From contig NZ_JAUSFI010000126.1 in assembly GCF_030651495.1 (NCBI RefSeq), forward strand, positions 1 through 64,000: a DNA stretch of 64,000 nt. Direction: 5' to 3'. The notes under the pieces are model-generated. The model made no database searches and was not told the DNA's origin. It saw nothing but the letters and a program-made list of their open reading frames with translations. The stretch is from Undibacterium sp. GTDB lineage: Bacteria > Pseudomonadota > Gammaproteobacteria > Burkholderiales > Burkholderiaceae_D. The position numbers were made by a program, and so were the translations under genes. Positions 9,039-19,317 of this stretch are shown here, one piece after another; the first letter of the stretch is position 1, and each line of letters opens with the position of its first letter.

Positions 9039-10778
9039 TTAATGCGCGCGTTTTGACTGCAAAAATTTCCGTACCATCTCAATGCTGCCGGTGTTGAGCA
9101 CGTTCTCCGATGCAAGCCAGCCACGACGCGCCTGCCCGATTCCGTATTGAAGATTGGCAAAATCAAAGCTGCTGTGCGCATCGGAATTAATGCTGATCAT
9201 CACGCCCTCATCCCGCGCCATTTTACAAAGGGTATCGTTGAGATCAAGGCGGTCTGGCTGGCTATTGAGTTCGAGGCAAATATGGCGCTCTTTTGCCTTG
9301 CGCATGATATCGGGTAGATTGATTTCACTCGGCCCGCGCACGCCCATCAGGCGACCGGTTGGGTGCGCCAGCAGATTGACGTAGGGATTATCCATTGCAC
9401 GTAACAAGCGCTCAGTCTGTCGCTCCCGCGGCAGACTGAGTTGACTATGGATTGCCACAATGACGATGTCCAGACGCTGCAATATCGAATCGGGCAGATC
9501 AAGCGTACCATCTTCCAGAATGTCGACTTCGCTGCCTTTCAAAATAATGAAATCCGAAACTTGCGCATTGGCGGTATTCATACGATCTATTTCGTCAATC
9601 TGGCGCGCCAGTTGATGCACATCCAGCCCATGTGTGACCGTTAGTCGGCGCGAATGATCGGTAATCGCCATATACTGCAAGCCTTGCGCTTGCGCCGCCT
9701 GCACCATTTCTTCTAGCGTGTTTTTGCCATCCGATGCGTTAGTATGTACGTGCAAGTCGCCGCGCAGATCGGTTAAGGTGATTAAACGTGGCAATGTGCC
9801 GTTACGGCCAGACTCAATTTCGCCGCGATCTTCACGTAGCTCCGGTGGTATTAGGGGCAAATCTACTGCGGCAAACACCGATTCTTCAGTTTCTCCAGCA
9901 ATCCGCTGAGTACCACGAAACACACCGTATTCATTGATTTTGAGCCCCCGTGCGCGCGCCAACCGACGAATCGAGATGTTGTGCGCCTTAGAACCCGTGA
10001 AATAATGGAGTGCCGCGCCATAATTTTCTGTTTTAACCATTCGCAGATCTACCTGTAACCCGCTTTTCAAGACAACGCTGCTACGGGTTGCGCCGTGGGC
10101 CAGCACAGTGCGCACTTCATCATAGGCAAGAAATCGTTCCATCACGCGGGTGTCTGCAGAGGTCGTGACTAGAATATCAAGATCGCCGACGGTGTCTTGC
10201 ATACGGCGGTAACTGCCCGCGACGACGACTTGATTGACGCCATCCACGCGTTTCAGATAGTCAACCAAAGTTTGGGCATACTGCATTGCAATCGGTCGTT
10301 TAAAACGATTATCGGGTTCGACCAGTGCCGCCAGCGAATCCAGAATACGTTGTTCACTTTTAGGACCAAAGCCAGCGACAGTCCGAATTTTTCCAGTGCG
10401 TGCCGCTTGCTTAAGCTGTGCAATCGTCGAAATACCAAGTTCACTATGCAGTGCTTGGACGCGTTTGGTGCCTAAGCCCGCTACCTTGAGTAGCTCGGTC
10501 ATTACGGGGGGCACTTGCTGATGCAAGGTATCGAGCAGAGTACAGTGCCCAGTGGTGACGATCTCATGAATTTTGGCGGAGAGGTCTGTGCCAATCCCAG
10601 GCAACTTCGGTAGCGCTGTCCCCGTGTCAATCAGCGTCTTGAATTCATGAGAAAAGCCACTCACCGTACGCGCCGCATTGCGGTAAGCGCGAATACGAAA
10701 CGGATTGGCGTCACTTATCTCAAGCAAATCCGCAATGTCGTTGAATATGGCGGCAATATCCGCGTTATGAACTGGCAC
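9039..10778 (-). CDS. polX: Family X DNA polymerase / PHP hydrolase (PolX)
   Basis: A 579-residue PolX: helix-hairpin-helix segments in the first 150 residues (LPGIGTDLSAKI, VAGLGTKRVQAL, VAGFGPKSEQRI), then the polymerase-beta-like nucleotidyltransferase with GSYRR (188-192) and the catalytic GDLDIL (198-203), then a C-terminal PHP domain starting at DLHVHTNASDG (His343, His345). Bacterial PolX enzymes act in base excision repair, with gap-filling polymerase plus 3'-5' exonuclease and AP endonuclease activities from the PHP domain. The start is GTG at 10778 with AAGG seven bases upstream. Length matches the family (about 570-580). It fits the stress theme but has no operon partner. Confidence 0.92.
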   Translation of the reverse strand: MPVHNADIAAIFNDIADLLEISDANPFRIRAYRNAARTVSGFSHEFKTLIDTGTALPKLPGIGTDLSAKIHEIVTTGHCTLLDTLHQQVPPVMTELLKVAGLGTKRVQALHSELGISTIAQLKQAARTGKIRTVAGFGPKSEQRILDSLAALVEPDNRFKRPIAMQYAQTLVDYLKRVDGVNQVVVAGSYRRMQDTVGDLDILVTTSADTRVMERFLAYDEVRTVLAHGATRSSVVLKSGLQVDLRMVKTENYGAALHYFTGSKAHNISIRRLARARGLKINEYGVFRGTQRIAGETEESVFAAVDLPLIPPELREDRGEIESGRNGTLPRLITLTDLRGDLHVHTNASDGKNTLEEMVQAAQAQGLQYMAITDHSRRLTVTHGLDVHQLARQIDEIDRMNTANAQVSDFIILKGSEVDILEDGTLDLPDSILQRLDIVIVAIHSQLSLPRERQTERLLRAMDNPYVNLLAHPTGRLMGVRGPSEINLPDIMRKAKERHICLELNSQPDRLDLNDTLCKMARDEGVMISINSDAHSSFDFANLQYGIGQARRGWLASENVLNTGSIEMVRKFLQSKRAH

Positions 10779-10915
10779 CTTGTCTACCTTTTCATCCAGT
10801 GATTTACTCGGTTATTGAACATCCTGATGCGTCACTCATGAACCGATGATCTGCATTGCGGTTAATTTGACCATGAGAAACGTATCCGTAAATTGCTAAT
10901 CGTGATTGAGAAAAA

Positions 10916-12121
10916 TCATCTGGCCTTTACCTGGTCTCCGTCTTTCAATTTGCTGTCTGGATAAACGATCACTCTCGTGCCAACCGTCAAGCCTTTTTGC
11001 ACCCAAGCGTCAACACCATTGCGTGCCGCGACGTCGACTTCGCGTTGCTTGGCGCGGTCATGCTCGATCACAAACAGGGCTGATCGTGAACCAACCGGAA
11101 ACAAGGCGCTGACTGGCACTTTGATGGCGCTCTCCACTACCTGCACCAACACTCGTACATCAACCTTAAAACCGTCACCCAGCGCCTGCCATTTTTCTGG
11201 CGGCGAGGTGATGTCGATAATCGCATTGACACGCTGTTCTTCCACCCCTAGTGCCGACACTTTGGTAAAGGCGGCGGGCTCGATCAGGCGCACTTGTCCA
11301 TCGAGTATGTCCGGTCCGCCCCAGTTAGTCAGTTGCACCCTGGTACCCCGGTTGATCTGTGCTGCATCTTCTGTCAGGATATCGACCGCCACTTCGAGCT
11401 GCGTCGGATCGCCTAATTCCATCAGCGGCGTGCCGATCATGACGATGCCTTCGCTTTGCTGCACAATTTTAAGTACCTTGCCGGAAACCGGTGCCTTGAC
11501 GGCGTAGGCACGCTGTGTGCGGTCCTGACCCGTTTGTGAAGTTTGTGAAGTTTGTGAAAACTGTTTTAATGCAATGCGAGACTGTTCGAGTTCATGGCGC
11601 GCCGCATTTTCTTCCTGACGTGCACTCTCCCACTCCTTTTCACGCAGCCGGACATTCAGGCGCCCGGTTTCATTCTGATTCGGTGAAACATAACCCTGAC
11701 GAGCAAGTGTCTCGCTACGCTTAAGCTCCGCCCTAGTTTGCTCAAGCGCTGCCGCAGCGCGCTCGACGTTGGCGCGCGCCCGTGCAACTGACGCTTGCAT
11801 CGCACCTACGCGTGCGGCCTGTTCAGCGCGGGCACGATCGTCGAGTAAGGCAGGATCAGCTGGCCAGAGTGTCGCCACAACAGCATCTCGTTCCACGCTA
11901 TCACCCGGTTTCAGCTGGATGCGTGTCACGCGACCAGTGAGCGGAGTCGAGACCATGTAGCGGTCACGCACACGGGTCTTGCCATCTTCCTGCACTGCCC
12001 GCTCAAATCGTCCCTGGCTCACAGTGGCGGTTTCGACCTCAACCGGTGCCGGCATGAAAGCCCACACCAGCAATGCCAGCAAGCATAGGCCTGACGCGCC
12101 GGCGATTATTTTTGTTTTCAT
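10916..12121 (-). CDS. Periplasmic adaptor (HlyD/MacA-type) of an ABC export cassette
   Basis: A 401-residue membrane fusion protein. A single N-terminal transmembrane segment is followed by a biotinyl-lipoyl-like half (MVSTPLTGRVTRIQLKPGD), a long coiled-coil hairpin at about 95-190, the second lipoyl half (VKAPVSGKVLKIVQQSEG) and beta-barrel domains. It would link the inner-membrane ABC complex to the outer face. The hairpin contains SQTSQTSQT, encoded by three exact 9-base repeats (11532-11558), a spot where length could vary. It is the third gene of ATPase-permease-adaptor order, starting 15 bases after the permease stop, with RBS GAGGG. The substrate is unknown. Confidence 0.88.
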   Translation of the reverse strand: MKTKIIAGASGLCLLALLVWAFMPAPVEVETATVSQGRFERAVQEDGKTRVRDRYMVSTPLTGRVTRIQLKPGDSVERDAVVATLWPADPALLDDRARAEQAARVGAMQASVARARANVERAAAALEQTRAELKRSETLARQGYVSPNQNETGRLNVRLREKEWESARQEENAARHELEQSRIALKQFSQTSQTSQTGQDRTQRAYAVKAPVSGKVLKIVQQSEGIVMIGTPLMELGDPTQLEVAVDILTEDAAQINRGTRVQLTNWGGPDILDGQVRLIEPAAFTKVSALGVEEQRVNAIIDITSPPEKWQALGDGFKVDVRVLVQVVESAIKVPVSALFPVGSRSALFVIEHDRAKQREVDVAARNGVDAWVQKGLTVGTRVIVYPDSKLKDGDQVKAR

Positions 12122-12136
12122 TTGCCGTCCCTCTTG

Positions 12137-14509
12137 TTATTCACGTGTTTTGAGTACCGCTACCAGATCCAGCGTGTCGACCCGACGACGCACGATCAGT
12201 GCGCTGACAATCCCGGCAGCCAGCACACATAGCGCAGCAAAGGCATAGGTGGATGAACTGATCGCCATAGGAAAATGAAACTCATCGTTTCGAATCAATC
12301 GGACGATGGTCAAGGCCAGTAGGTAGCCTAGCACCATCCCCAGCGGCGTGGCGAGAACGATTTCTATTGCCAGTTCGCCCAACAGAAAGCCTGAGACCTC
12401 ACCACGGGTAAATCCCAGCACCCGCAAACTGGCCAATTCCCAAGCCCGTTCTGCCAGCGCAATGCGTGCATTGTTGTAGACCACACCTATCGCAATGATC
12501 GTGGCAAAGCTCGTGAGTATGGCGCTGAACACCATCACGTTGCGGGCGGTAACATCCTCGATATTTTTTTGCATGACCGATTTACTGAACGCCACGGCGA
12601 CCTTTGGCAACTCTTTGAGTTGATTTAGCAATGTAGCCTCAGAGCCAGGCACTACTGCGATGGTGGCCTGATTGATGATATCTCCCTCGCGTAGTAGCCG
12701 GTTTAATGCATGGCGCTCGATGTAGGCGTTCATCCCCATCAATTCCGTCACGGTGCCGCTTACCCTCATCTCGATGGATTCACGCCGTCCCTCCAGAAAT
12801 TCCATCTGTATGGCATCACCGGGCCTCGCTTGAAGCCGCTCGGCCAATCGGTCTGTTAACAGCAAACCGCCTTCTGGCACCGCAAAAATTTGACGTTGCA
12901 GGCCGACGATTCTATGCAGCTCTGGTTGTTCGGGCTTCCCCACAATGTTTCCGCGCCATGAATGATGTCCATGCACCAGCCGTACCGGCGCAGAGCGTGC
13001 GACCTCCACCGCGGTGACATGCGGCAGTTTTGCCAGTTCATGTGCTATGCGTGCCGGCGTAGCCTCGATGAAGGCGATCGACACATCGCCGCGCAACACC
13101 TGATTGAATTGCGTATCCATCAATACCGCGATAGCGTCGCGCCAAAACGCACCGGTAACCACAATCGCCATCGCCACCGCGACACCGATGATGGTCAATG
13201 AGGTACGTAGCGGTCGCCGTTCCATCGTGCGCAAGATCATTCTTGCCGCTGGTGAGAACCAGTGGCGTAACCCCAGACGCTCTACCAGCATCGGCTTGTA
13301 GATGCCGGGCGATGGAGGTCGCATCGCTTCAGCAGGCGCCAGCCGCACGGTGGCACGTATTGCGTTGATGGTTGCCAGCACAGCGGCGGCCATGGCAACA
13401 GCTATCGATACCAGAATTAACGCCGGTTTTAATCGATAGCGTAATTCGGGAAAGCGAAATACATCAGCATAGATACCGATGAACCAGTGGCCCATCACGG
13501 CCCCCACGGCGAGACCCAGGCTCACGCCCAGAACCACGATCACCAGCACCATTTTCAAATAATGCCAGCCAATGGCGCTGTTATCGTAACCGAGTGCTTT
13601 TAATGCTGCCACTTGTTCACGTTGGGTCGCAATCTGCCGGCTCAACACCACATTAAGCAGAAAGCCAGCTACCGCCAGAAAGATACTGGGCAGCACCGTG
13701 CCCAATACGCGTTGCTCCTTGATCTCTGAGTTAAGTATCATGTGCGACATCTGCAGATCGCGACCATGGGCGCTGATGCCGCCGTACGGTTCGAGCAGGC
13801 GGTTCAACTGATCGATTACCGGCCCTTCCGTGGCACCGGGCGCCAGGCGTACCGCCACCTGATTGAATGCTCCCTCCATGTTGCTGGCTGCGGCCAACGC
13901 GCGCCGGTCTATCCAAAATACGCCAAAGCCACGCTGATCGGGAGACCCGCCCATCCCTGCAAAGATGTATTCAGGGGATAAGGCGATTCCCACGATGAGT
14001 AATTCTTCGCGCTTGCCGTTGATCAACGCGTGAATCCTGTCGCCGGATTTCAGCCGACGTCCGATGGCAAAGCCTTCCGATACCAGTGTTTCTATTAGTC
14101 CACTGGTGCCAACCTGATGCGACGCGATCATCCGCCCACTGCGCAGATGCACCTTGTTTAAGCGCTGTGGCACTTTCGCATCGAGCCCGATCATACGGCC
14201 AATGATGGGGTCGGCCACATTCGGGATAGTGATCGGCACTACCTGTGTCAATGATGTTTCGACGTGCGCTGCGCCAGGGATCGCTTCTAGTCTGGCTTCG
14301 ATCGAAAGTGGTGCCCGTTTGAGAGTCGCGAACACATCGGCAAAGCGCGCATCGGCGTAATACAAATCGCGCGACCAGGACAGCGCATCGTAGGCACTGA
14401 AGCTGGTGATGAATCCCGCCACGCCACTGCCCACTACCAGCGCAATGGTGAGTACCTGACTCCACATCAGACGCAGATCACGCAACAATTTTCGGTCAAG
14501 TGCTTTCAC
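12137..14509 (-). CDS. ABC transporter permease, FtsX/MacB-like, two-module
   Basis: A 790-residue permease with two FtsX-type modules: a transmembrane helix near residue 15-35, a large periplasmic MacB-core-like domain, three helices at about 265-375, another helix near 430, a second periplasmic domain, and three C-terminal helices. It is of the type that extrudes lipids, peptides or drugs by mechanotransmission rather than through a channel. The start is GTG at 14509, overlapping the ATPase stop (GTGA). Together with the ATPase and adaptor it forms a complete tripartite exporter apart from the outer-membrane channel, which is not encoded here. Confidence 0.88.
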   Translation of the reverse strand: MKALDRKLLRDLRLMWSQVLTIALVVGSGVAGFITSFSAYDALSWSRDLYYADARFADVFATLKRAPLSIEARLEAIPGAAHVETSLTQVVPITIPNVADPIIGRMIGLDAKVPQRLNKVHLRSGRMIASHQVGTSGLIETLVSEGFAIGRRLKSGDRIHALINGKREELLIVGIALSPEYIFAGMGGSPDQRGFGVFWIDRRALAAASNMEGAFNQVAVRLAPGATEGPVIDQLNRLLEPYGGISAHGRDLQMSHMILNSEIKEQRVLGTVLPSIFLAVAGFLLNVVLSRQIATQREQVAALKALGYDNSAIGWHYLKMVLVIVVLGVSLGLAVGAVMGHWFIGIYADVFRFPELRYRLKPALILVSIAVAMAAAVLATINAIRATVRLAPAEAMRPPSPGIYKPMLVERLGLRHWFSPAARMILRTMERRPLRTSLTIIGVAVAMAIVVTGAFWRDAIAVLMDTQFNQVLRGDVSIAFIEATPARIAHELAKLPHVTAVEVARSAPVRLVHGHHSWRGNIVGKPEQPELHRIVGLQRQIFAVPEGGLLLTDRLAERLQARPGDAIQMEFLEGRRESIEMRVSGTVTELMGMNAYIERHALNRLLREGDIINQATIAVVPGSEATLLNQLKELPKVAVAFSKSVMQKNIEDVTARNVMVFSAILTSFATIIAIGVVYNNARIALAERAWELASLRVLGFTRGEVSGFLLGELAIEIVLATPLGMVLGYLLALTIVRLIRNDEFHFPMAISSSTYAFAALCVLAAGIVSALIVRRRVDTLDLVAVLKTRE

Positions 14510-15270
14510 CAGGACAATTCGGAAGGGTTGAGTTTTTGGCTATTTTTCTCGATGCGTTGAATGCGCCCCCCGCCCAGATGGAGTACACGATCGGCCATAC
14601 CCGCAATCGCTGCGTTATGCGTAATCACGATAGCGGTTGTGCCCAGTTCGCGATTGATACGTTCTATCACTTCCAGCACCAGTTTTCCGGTTACGTAGTC
14701 GAGTGCGCCGGTGGGTTCATCACACAGTAATACTTCAGGGCGCTTGACGATCGCGCGTGCAATCGCGACACGCTGCTGCTCGCCGCCAGAAAGCTGGGAT
14801 GGAAAATGATCCAGCCGATCCGCCAATCCAACCAAACCGAGCGCCTCAATCGCCGGCATGGGATTATCGGCAATATCCGTGACCAGTTCAACATTCTCGC
14901 GCACGGTCAGGCTGGGGATCAAATTGTAGAACTGAAACACGAAACCAACATGCTCGCGCCGGTATTGTGTCAGTTGCGCCTCGCTCGCGGCGGTCAGATC
15001 ATGCTCGGCAAATTGGGCGATGCCACTGCTTGGACGATCCAATCCTCCCAGGATATTAAGCAAGGTGGATTTGCCGCTACCCGAAGGGCCCAACAGCACG
15101 ATGAATTCACCGCGATAAATACTTAGATCGACATCCTGCAGAGCATGCACCCTGATCTCGCCCATCTGGTAGGTCTTGCTCAATCCCTTGGCAAAAAAAA
15201 CAACAGGGTGGCCAACCTGATCAACAGATAATTGTTCATTGGAAATGTGGTCAGGTTGGTCGCCAAACAC
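14506..15270 (-). CDS. ABC transporter ATP-binding protein (MacB/LolD family)
   Basis: A 254-residue nucleotide-binding subunit with Walker [10 protein letters not shown] (61-69), the family motif [14 protein letters not shown], and Walker [12 protein letters not shown]. The fold and motifs match the LolD/MacB group, which works with FtsX-type permeases such as the one directly downstream. The start is GTG at 15270, preceded by AAAGG, with about 25 extra polar residues before the domain begins. A later start is possible. Confidence 0.9.
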   Translation of the reverse strand: MFGDQPDHISNEQLSVDQVGHPVVFFAKGLSKTYQMGEIRVHALQDVDLSIYRGEFIVLLGPSGSGKSTLLNILGGLDRPSSGIAQFAEHDLTAASEAQLTQYRREHVGFVFQFYNLIPSLTVRENVELVTDIADNPMPAIEALGLVGLADRLDHFPSQLSGGEQQRVAIARAIVKRPEVLLCDEPTGALDYVTGKLVLEVIERINRELGTTAIVITHNAAIAGMADRVLHLGGGRIQRIEKNSQKLNPSELSW

Positions 15271-15390
15271 GATCTGAGCCTTTAAGGTTGCGACTTTCTA
15301 AAAACTTTGTCATGCCTCGGCAGGAAGGCAATTGAGCGTCATCAATGTCACGTCTTATCGCAGACTGACAACATACATGCCACACGCCCG

Positions 15391-15453
15391 CCGCGCACTA
15401 TCCATGCGCCTTTCCAGCCTATCGCCTCTGAAACCCGCATGGATAGTGCGCGG
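15391..15453. repeat. Dispersed palindromic repeat, best-conserved 18-bp arms
   Basis: A perfect 18-base inverted repeat (CCGCGCACTATCCATGCG, 15391-15408, and its complement at 15436-15453) with a 27-base loop, followed by a T-rich stretch on the plus side. The same arm core occurs at 31618-31692 and in degenerate form at 87-190. All copies are intergenic. The folded RNA could act as a terminator, or the element could be a REP/MITE-like mobile palindrome. Confidence 0.75.
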
Positions 15454-15499
15454 TGGCGTTGCCCATGTTTGAAATTTTTGCCTATTGCGTATTATGGCT

Positions 15500-15973
15500 T
15501 TAGCGCTGATATAGTCCGATCAGTTCGGCCTGACCAATAATATGTCCCTGCATGGCTTTCTCTAATTGTGCTTTGCCAGGATTTTTCAAATCGGGAAGAA
15601 TGATATCCAACGCATACAGTTTGTGAAAATAGCGGTGACAGCCAATTGGTGGACATGGCCCACCATACCCAGTGCGCTGCCAATCGTTGGTTCCCTGCCG
15701 CGTGCCACTCGGTAAGTTATGTAAAACGACGCCTTCGTCCAAGCCTAACGATTGAGCGGGAATATTGTAGAGCACCCAATGCACCCATGTTCTCTGCGGT
15801 GCAGCAGGATCAGGGGCATCTGGATCATCGACAATCAGGACTAAACTTTTGGTCTGTACCGGCAAGCCCGACCAAGACAGCTGTGGAGAAATATTGCTGC
15901 CATCGCATGTGTGGGCTTTAGGGATGTGACTGCCAGCCTCAAATGCCGCAGAAATCATCTTCATGTTCTTCAT
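15500..15973 (-). CDS. YbhB/YbcL family (phosphatidylethanolamine-binding-like) protein
   Basis: A 157-residue PEBP-fold protein. It shows the family landmarks CDGSNISPQLSWSG, the ligand-site segment VDDPDAPDP with TWVHWVLYNI, and GYGGPCPPIGCHRYFHKLYALD. Length matches E. coli YbhB/YbcL (about 155-180), and no signal peptide is seen, so it is cytoplasmic. Function in bacteria is poorly defined. RBS AAGGAA precedes the ATG. It is divergent from the small BON gene, sharing a region with a FixK-like box at 16063. Confidence 0.9.
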   Translation of the reverse strand: MKNMKMISAAFEAGSHIPKAHTCDGSNISPQLSWSGLPVQTKSLVLIVDDPDAPDPAAPQRTWVHWVLYNIPAQSLGLDEGVVLHNLPSGTRQGTNDWQRTGYGGPCPPIGCHRYFHKLYALDIILPDLKNPGKAQLEKAMQGHIIGQAELIGLYQR

Positions 15974-16062
15974 TTTCTATTCCTTGCTGGTTATTTCAAC
16001 ATCGATTTGAAGCAATCATAGGCATACTCTGGCGCTGCAAGTTTTAAACATGTTATTTTGCT

Positions 16063-16076
16063 TTGCGAAATCTCAA
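16063..16076. promoter_or_regulatory. FNR/FixK-like box between PEBP and BON genes
   Basis: TTGCGAAATCTCAA fits TTG(A/C)-N6-(T/G)CAA. It is centred roughly midway between two divergent genes, 90 bases from the PEBP start and 95 bases from the BON start, so it could serve either. Confidence 0.4.
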
Positions 16077-16170
16077 CAGAAAGAATTCTTTTTCATTTTA
16101 AAGTTATTTCCAGCACCAGAATGACGTGCAGATGTATTGGTGCCAGACATTCACAACCGGAAACAACATC

Positions 16171-16416
16171 ATGAAAACAGATACAGAGTTGAAAGCTGAT
16201 TTAATGGAAATACTTGACGCCATTCCGGCTGTCAATGCGTCTGAAATTGACGTACAGGTCGACAATGGAATGGTGACATTGAACGGCGAGGTCGACACAC
16301 ATCAGCTCAAGTTTCAGGTTGAACGAACGGCAAGACAGGTCGCCGGCATGCGGGGTTTGGAAATTAACATCAAGCCCCGTCACCACACGTCAAAGAAACA
16401 TCACGTCGAATGGTAA
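16171..16416 (+). CDS. Single BON-domain protein
   Basis: An 81-residue protein consisting of essentially one BON domain (DTELKADLMEIL at the start, the core VDNGMVTLNGEVDTHQLKF, and the closing VAGMRGLEINIK), with a His/Lys-rich tail. BON domains are thought to bind phospholipid membranes or polymers and are common in osmotic and stress responses. There is no signal peptide from this ATG. The frame extends upstream, but the ATG at 16171 has GGAAA before it and begins the conserved domain. It is probably related to the three-BON protein at 19830. Confidence 0.85.
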   Translation: MKTDTELKADLMEILDAIPAVNASEIDVQVDNGMVTLNGEVDTHQLKFQVERTARQVAGMRGLEINIKPRHHTSKKHHVEW

Positions 16417-16486
16417 CCATACTATTTTCAATGATGTTGTCGTAGCAGCGTTAGTAAGCTTATTTGTAGCTCGAATCGATCAGTAT

Positions 16487-18916
16487 TCAAGCTACGATAA
16501 GATCCTTAGCTTCAATCGCCACCTTTGCGGCCTGTTCAATATTGTCCAAAAAAACAAATTGCAGCTGCTGCCTGGCCGATTCCGGCAAATCATCCAGATC
16601 TTTACGATTGCGTGCTGGCAACATTACTATTTTTATCCCTGCCGCTGCAGCGGCAAGCACCTTTTCCTTAATCCCACCGACAGGCAACACCAAGCCACGC
16701 AGGCTAATTTCACCCGTCATTGCAATATCATTGCGCACTGGCTTATCTACAAAAAGCGAAGCTAGTGCGATGAACATGGCCACGCCTGCACTGGGGCCAT
16801 CTTTTGGGATGGCACCGGCTGGCACATGAATATGCACATCTGTTTTTTCGAACGTGCTGATGTCCAACTCTAACGCAGCTGCCCTCGATTTCACCAGCGT
16901 CAAGGCGGCCTGTGCCGACTCCTTCATCACGTCACCGAGTTGCCCCGTCAGAATGAGCCGCCCATTTCCAGGAGTACGGCTCGCCTCAATAAACAAAATG
17001 TCCCCTCCCACTGGCGTCCAGGCCAAACCCGTAGCAACGCCTGGCAGACCTGCCCGGAGTGCCACTTCATTTTCAAATTTCACCGGACCCAACAACTCGG
17101 CCAAATCGTCTTCGTCGACGCGTATAAACTTTGTCTCTCCTTCAGCGATGCGCACCGCGACACGACGACAAACCGTACCAATCTGACGCTCTAGATGACG
17201 CACACCGGCTTCTCGTGTGTAGTCGCGGACAATGGCTGACAAGGCACCATCCGTAATTTCTAACTGTTGAGGCTGCAAGCCGCTTTCAGTAAACTGGCGG
17301 GCAACCAGGTACTTGCGGGCAATCTCGCGTTTTTCTTCTTGAGTATAGCCAGCCAATTGCAGTACTTCCATACGGTCACGCAAAGGACCGGGAATAGGAT
17401 CAAGTACGTTGGCGGTGGCGATAAACAACACCTGCGACAAATCGTAAGGCACTGCCAGATAATTATCTTGAAAATTGCAATTTTGTTCCGGGTCCAGCAC
17501 TTCCAGCAGCGCAGCTGACGGATCGCCATGACTGCCGCTTCCCAGCTTATCGATTTCATCAAGCATCATCACGCAGCCACGGGTGCCAGCCTTTTTAAGT
17601 GCCTGAATAATTTTTCCTGGCAGTGCACCAATGTAGGTACGTCGATGTCCGCGCATTTCGGCTTCATCATGAACGCCACCGAGAGAAACGCGAACAAATT
17701 TACGATCAAGTGCTTTGGCGATCGACTGACCGAGTGATGTTTTCCCCACACCGGGTGGCCCCACCAAGCAAAGAATCGGCCCATGCCCGCCCGGATTAAG
17801 CTTGCGTACCGCCAGAAACTCCAGAATGCGTTTCTTGACCTGCTCAAGCCCAAAGTGATCCGCATTCAAAATACGCCGGGCTTCCGCTACGTCAATAACA
17901 TCCGGTTCAGGCGTCTTCCATGGCAACTCGACCAGCCAATCGAGGTAAGTACGCACCATCGAATATTCGGCAGAATTGTCAGACATGCGTTCTAGCCGTT
18001 TAAGTTCCTTTTCTGCCTGTTTTGCCACTTCCTCTGGCATATGCGCCTCGGCGATCTGCTTGCGTAGCTCTGCCATCTCAGCAGAATTACCTTCCCCCTC
18101 TTCTCCTAGTTCCTTTTGTATTGATTTCATCTGCTCACGCAATACGTACTCGCGTTCGCGTTGTGACATGCTGCTCTTGGTACGCCTGTCAATTTGACGA
18201 GATATCTGCATCACATCAATCCGATGTATCACTAGCTTAAGCAGCCGATCGAGACGGCTGCGTAGATCCACATCCTCCAACAACTCTTGTTTCTCTGTTG
18301 GATTTATGTCCAGGTAACCAGCAACTAGGTCAGCCAGCGTACTTGGGGAATCGACATTCTCGACGGCACTGACCATTTCTTGTGGCACCTGTGGCAGTAA
18401 CTGCAATACTTCGACAGAACGTTGCTTAAGATGCATGAATAATGCTTCAACCTCTTTGTCGTCAGCGCTTGACACATCCGACACCAGCTCTATTTTCGCC
18501 ACGATGAAAGGAAAGCCATCAAGATAACCAATTACACGAAAACGCTGCTGCCCCTGGCAAATAATGTGGTGGGTACCCTCCGGTGTAGTGACATAACGCA
18601 GTATCGAGGCAACCGTCCCCATGCTCGACAGATCTTCTGCCGTTGGCGTGTCTGCCAGCGGATTGCTTTGCATTAGAACGCCAATCGGCAGTTCGCCCTT
18701 CACCGCATATTGAGCCGCGGCAATTGAACTCTTGCGACCGATAGCGATCGGTACCAGTAAGCCTGGAAACAGCACCATATTGCGCACCGGCATGATCACG
18801 ATGGCACCTTCCGGAATCGTGCCGATATCGGCAGATGAAATGCCTTGAGGTGCCACTCCGCTCTTGTCTGAATCAGGGCTGGCGTTATTCTCTTCAAGTA
18901 AAGTAAGCGGATTCAT
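16487..18916 (-). CDS. lon: ATP-dependent protease Lon
   Basis: An 809-residue LonA protease: the N-terminal substrate-binding domain (about 35-240), a coiled-coil, AAA+ module with Walker A GPPGVGKT (386-393) and Walker B GCVMMLDEIDKLG, and the C-terminal protease with catalytic Ser709 in KDGPSAGVAM and Lys750 in GGIKEKVLA. Length is normal. The ATG overlaps the stop of the small heat-shock gene (ATGA), so chaperone and protease are co-translated. The downstream end meets the small BON gene after 70 bases. Given the setting it may be a stress-specific paralogue, which needs a genome count of lon genes to confirm. Confidence 0.95.
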   Translation of the reverse strand: MNPLTLLEENNASPDSDKSGVAPQGISSADIGTIPEGAIVIMPVRNMVLFPGLLVPIAIGRKSSIAAAQYAVKGELPIGVLMQSNPLADTPTAEDLSSMGTVASILRYVTTPEGTHHIICQGQQRFRVIGYLDGFPFIVAKIELVSDVSSADDKEVEALFMHLKQRSVEVLQLLPQVPQEMVSAVENVDSPSTLADLVAGYLDINPTEKQELLEDVDLRSRLDRLLKLVIHRIDVMQISRQIDRRTKSSMSQREREYVLREQMKSIQKELGEEGEGNSAEMAELRKQIAEAHMPEEVAKQAEKELKRLERMSDNSAEYSMVRTYLDWLVELPWKTPEPDVIDVAEARRILNADHFGLEQVKKRILEFLAVRKLNPGGHGPILCLVGPPGVGKTSLGQSIAKALDRKFVRVSLGGVHDEAEMRGHRRTYIGALPGKIIQALKKAGTRGCVMMLDEIDKLGSGSHGDPSAALLEVLDPEQNCNFQDNYLAVPYDLSQVLFIATANVLDPIPGPLRDRMEVLQLAGYTQEEKREIARKYLVARQFTESGLQPQQLEITDGALSAIVRDYTREAGVRHLERQIGTVCRRVAVRIAEGETKFIRVDEDDLAELLGPVKFENEVALRAGLPGVATGLAWTPVGGDILFIEASRTPGNGRLILTGQLGDVMKESAQAALTLVKSRAAALELDISTFEKTDVHIHVPAGAIPKDGPSAGVAMFIALASLFVDKPVRNDIAMTGEISLRGLVLPVGGIKEKVLAAAAAGIKIVMLPARNRKDLDDLPESARQQLQFVFLDNIEQAAKVAIEAKDLIVA

Positions 18917-19317
18917 AGCAGTCGTCCAAGATGAAGTCGCAGGCAGCCGTTTTCCAGCTGCATGTCGAGCATACGATAATTACTGCCAGGTAAGGCAATG
19001 CGGCGCTCAAAGCGCCCGTAAGGAATTTCCAAACGCAAAATAGCGACTGGACCGACGCCGACACCCAGAGATCGCTCACCGCGAACGATAAGACAAGATT
19101 GCTCAAGCACGACATCAAAACTATCTGGCGCGACACCCGGAAATGCCACCAGCAAAATCAGTTCATCTTCATCACCGTACATGTCTATTGGTGGCTCCCA
19201 GCACGGGACATCGGCAATTTTCCCGATCCGGAAGAACTGACGTTGAAGGCGGTCTGCCGTCTCAAGCAGTTCGACAGCCTCAGCCAGCATCCGCACTCTG
19301 GGATTAAGGTATGGCAT
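18913..19317 (-). CDS. Small heat-shock protein, Hsp20/alpha-crystallin family
   Basis: A 134-residue Hsp20-type holdase. The alpha-crystallin domain covers about residues 40-130, from the ILLVAFPGVAPDSFDV strand to the ENGCLRLHLG segment that matches the family A-x-x-x-NG-x-L motif. The C-terminal tail after the domain is very short and lacks an IxI motif, which may limit oligomer assembly. RBS GGGGGAA precedes the ATG. It is the first gene of a two-gene hsp20-lon operon. No sigma-32 promoter of the CTTGAAA/CCCCAT type was seen upstream; a FixK-like box lies at 19458-19471 instead. Confidence 0.88.
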   Translation of the reverse strand: MPYLNPRVRMLAEAVELLETADRLQRQFFRIGKIADVPCWEPPIDMYGDEDELILLVAFPGVAPDSFDVVLEQSCLIVRGERSLGVGVGPVAILRLEIPYGRFERRIALPGSNYRMLDMQLENGCLRLHLGRLL

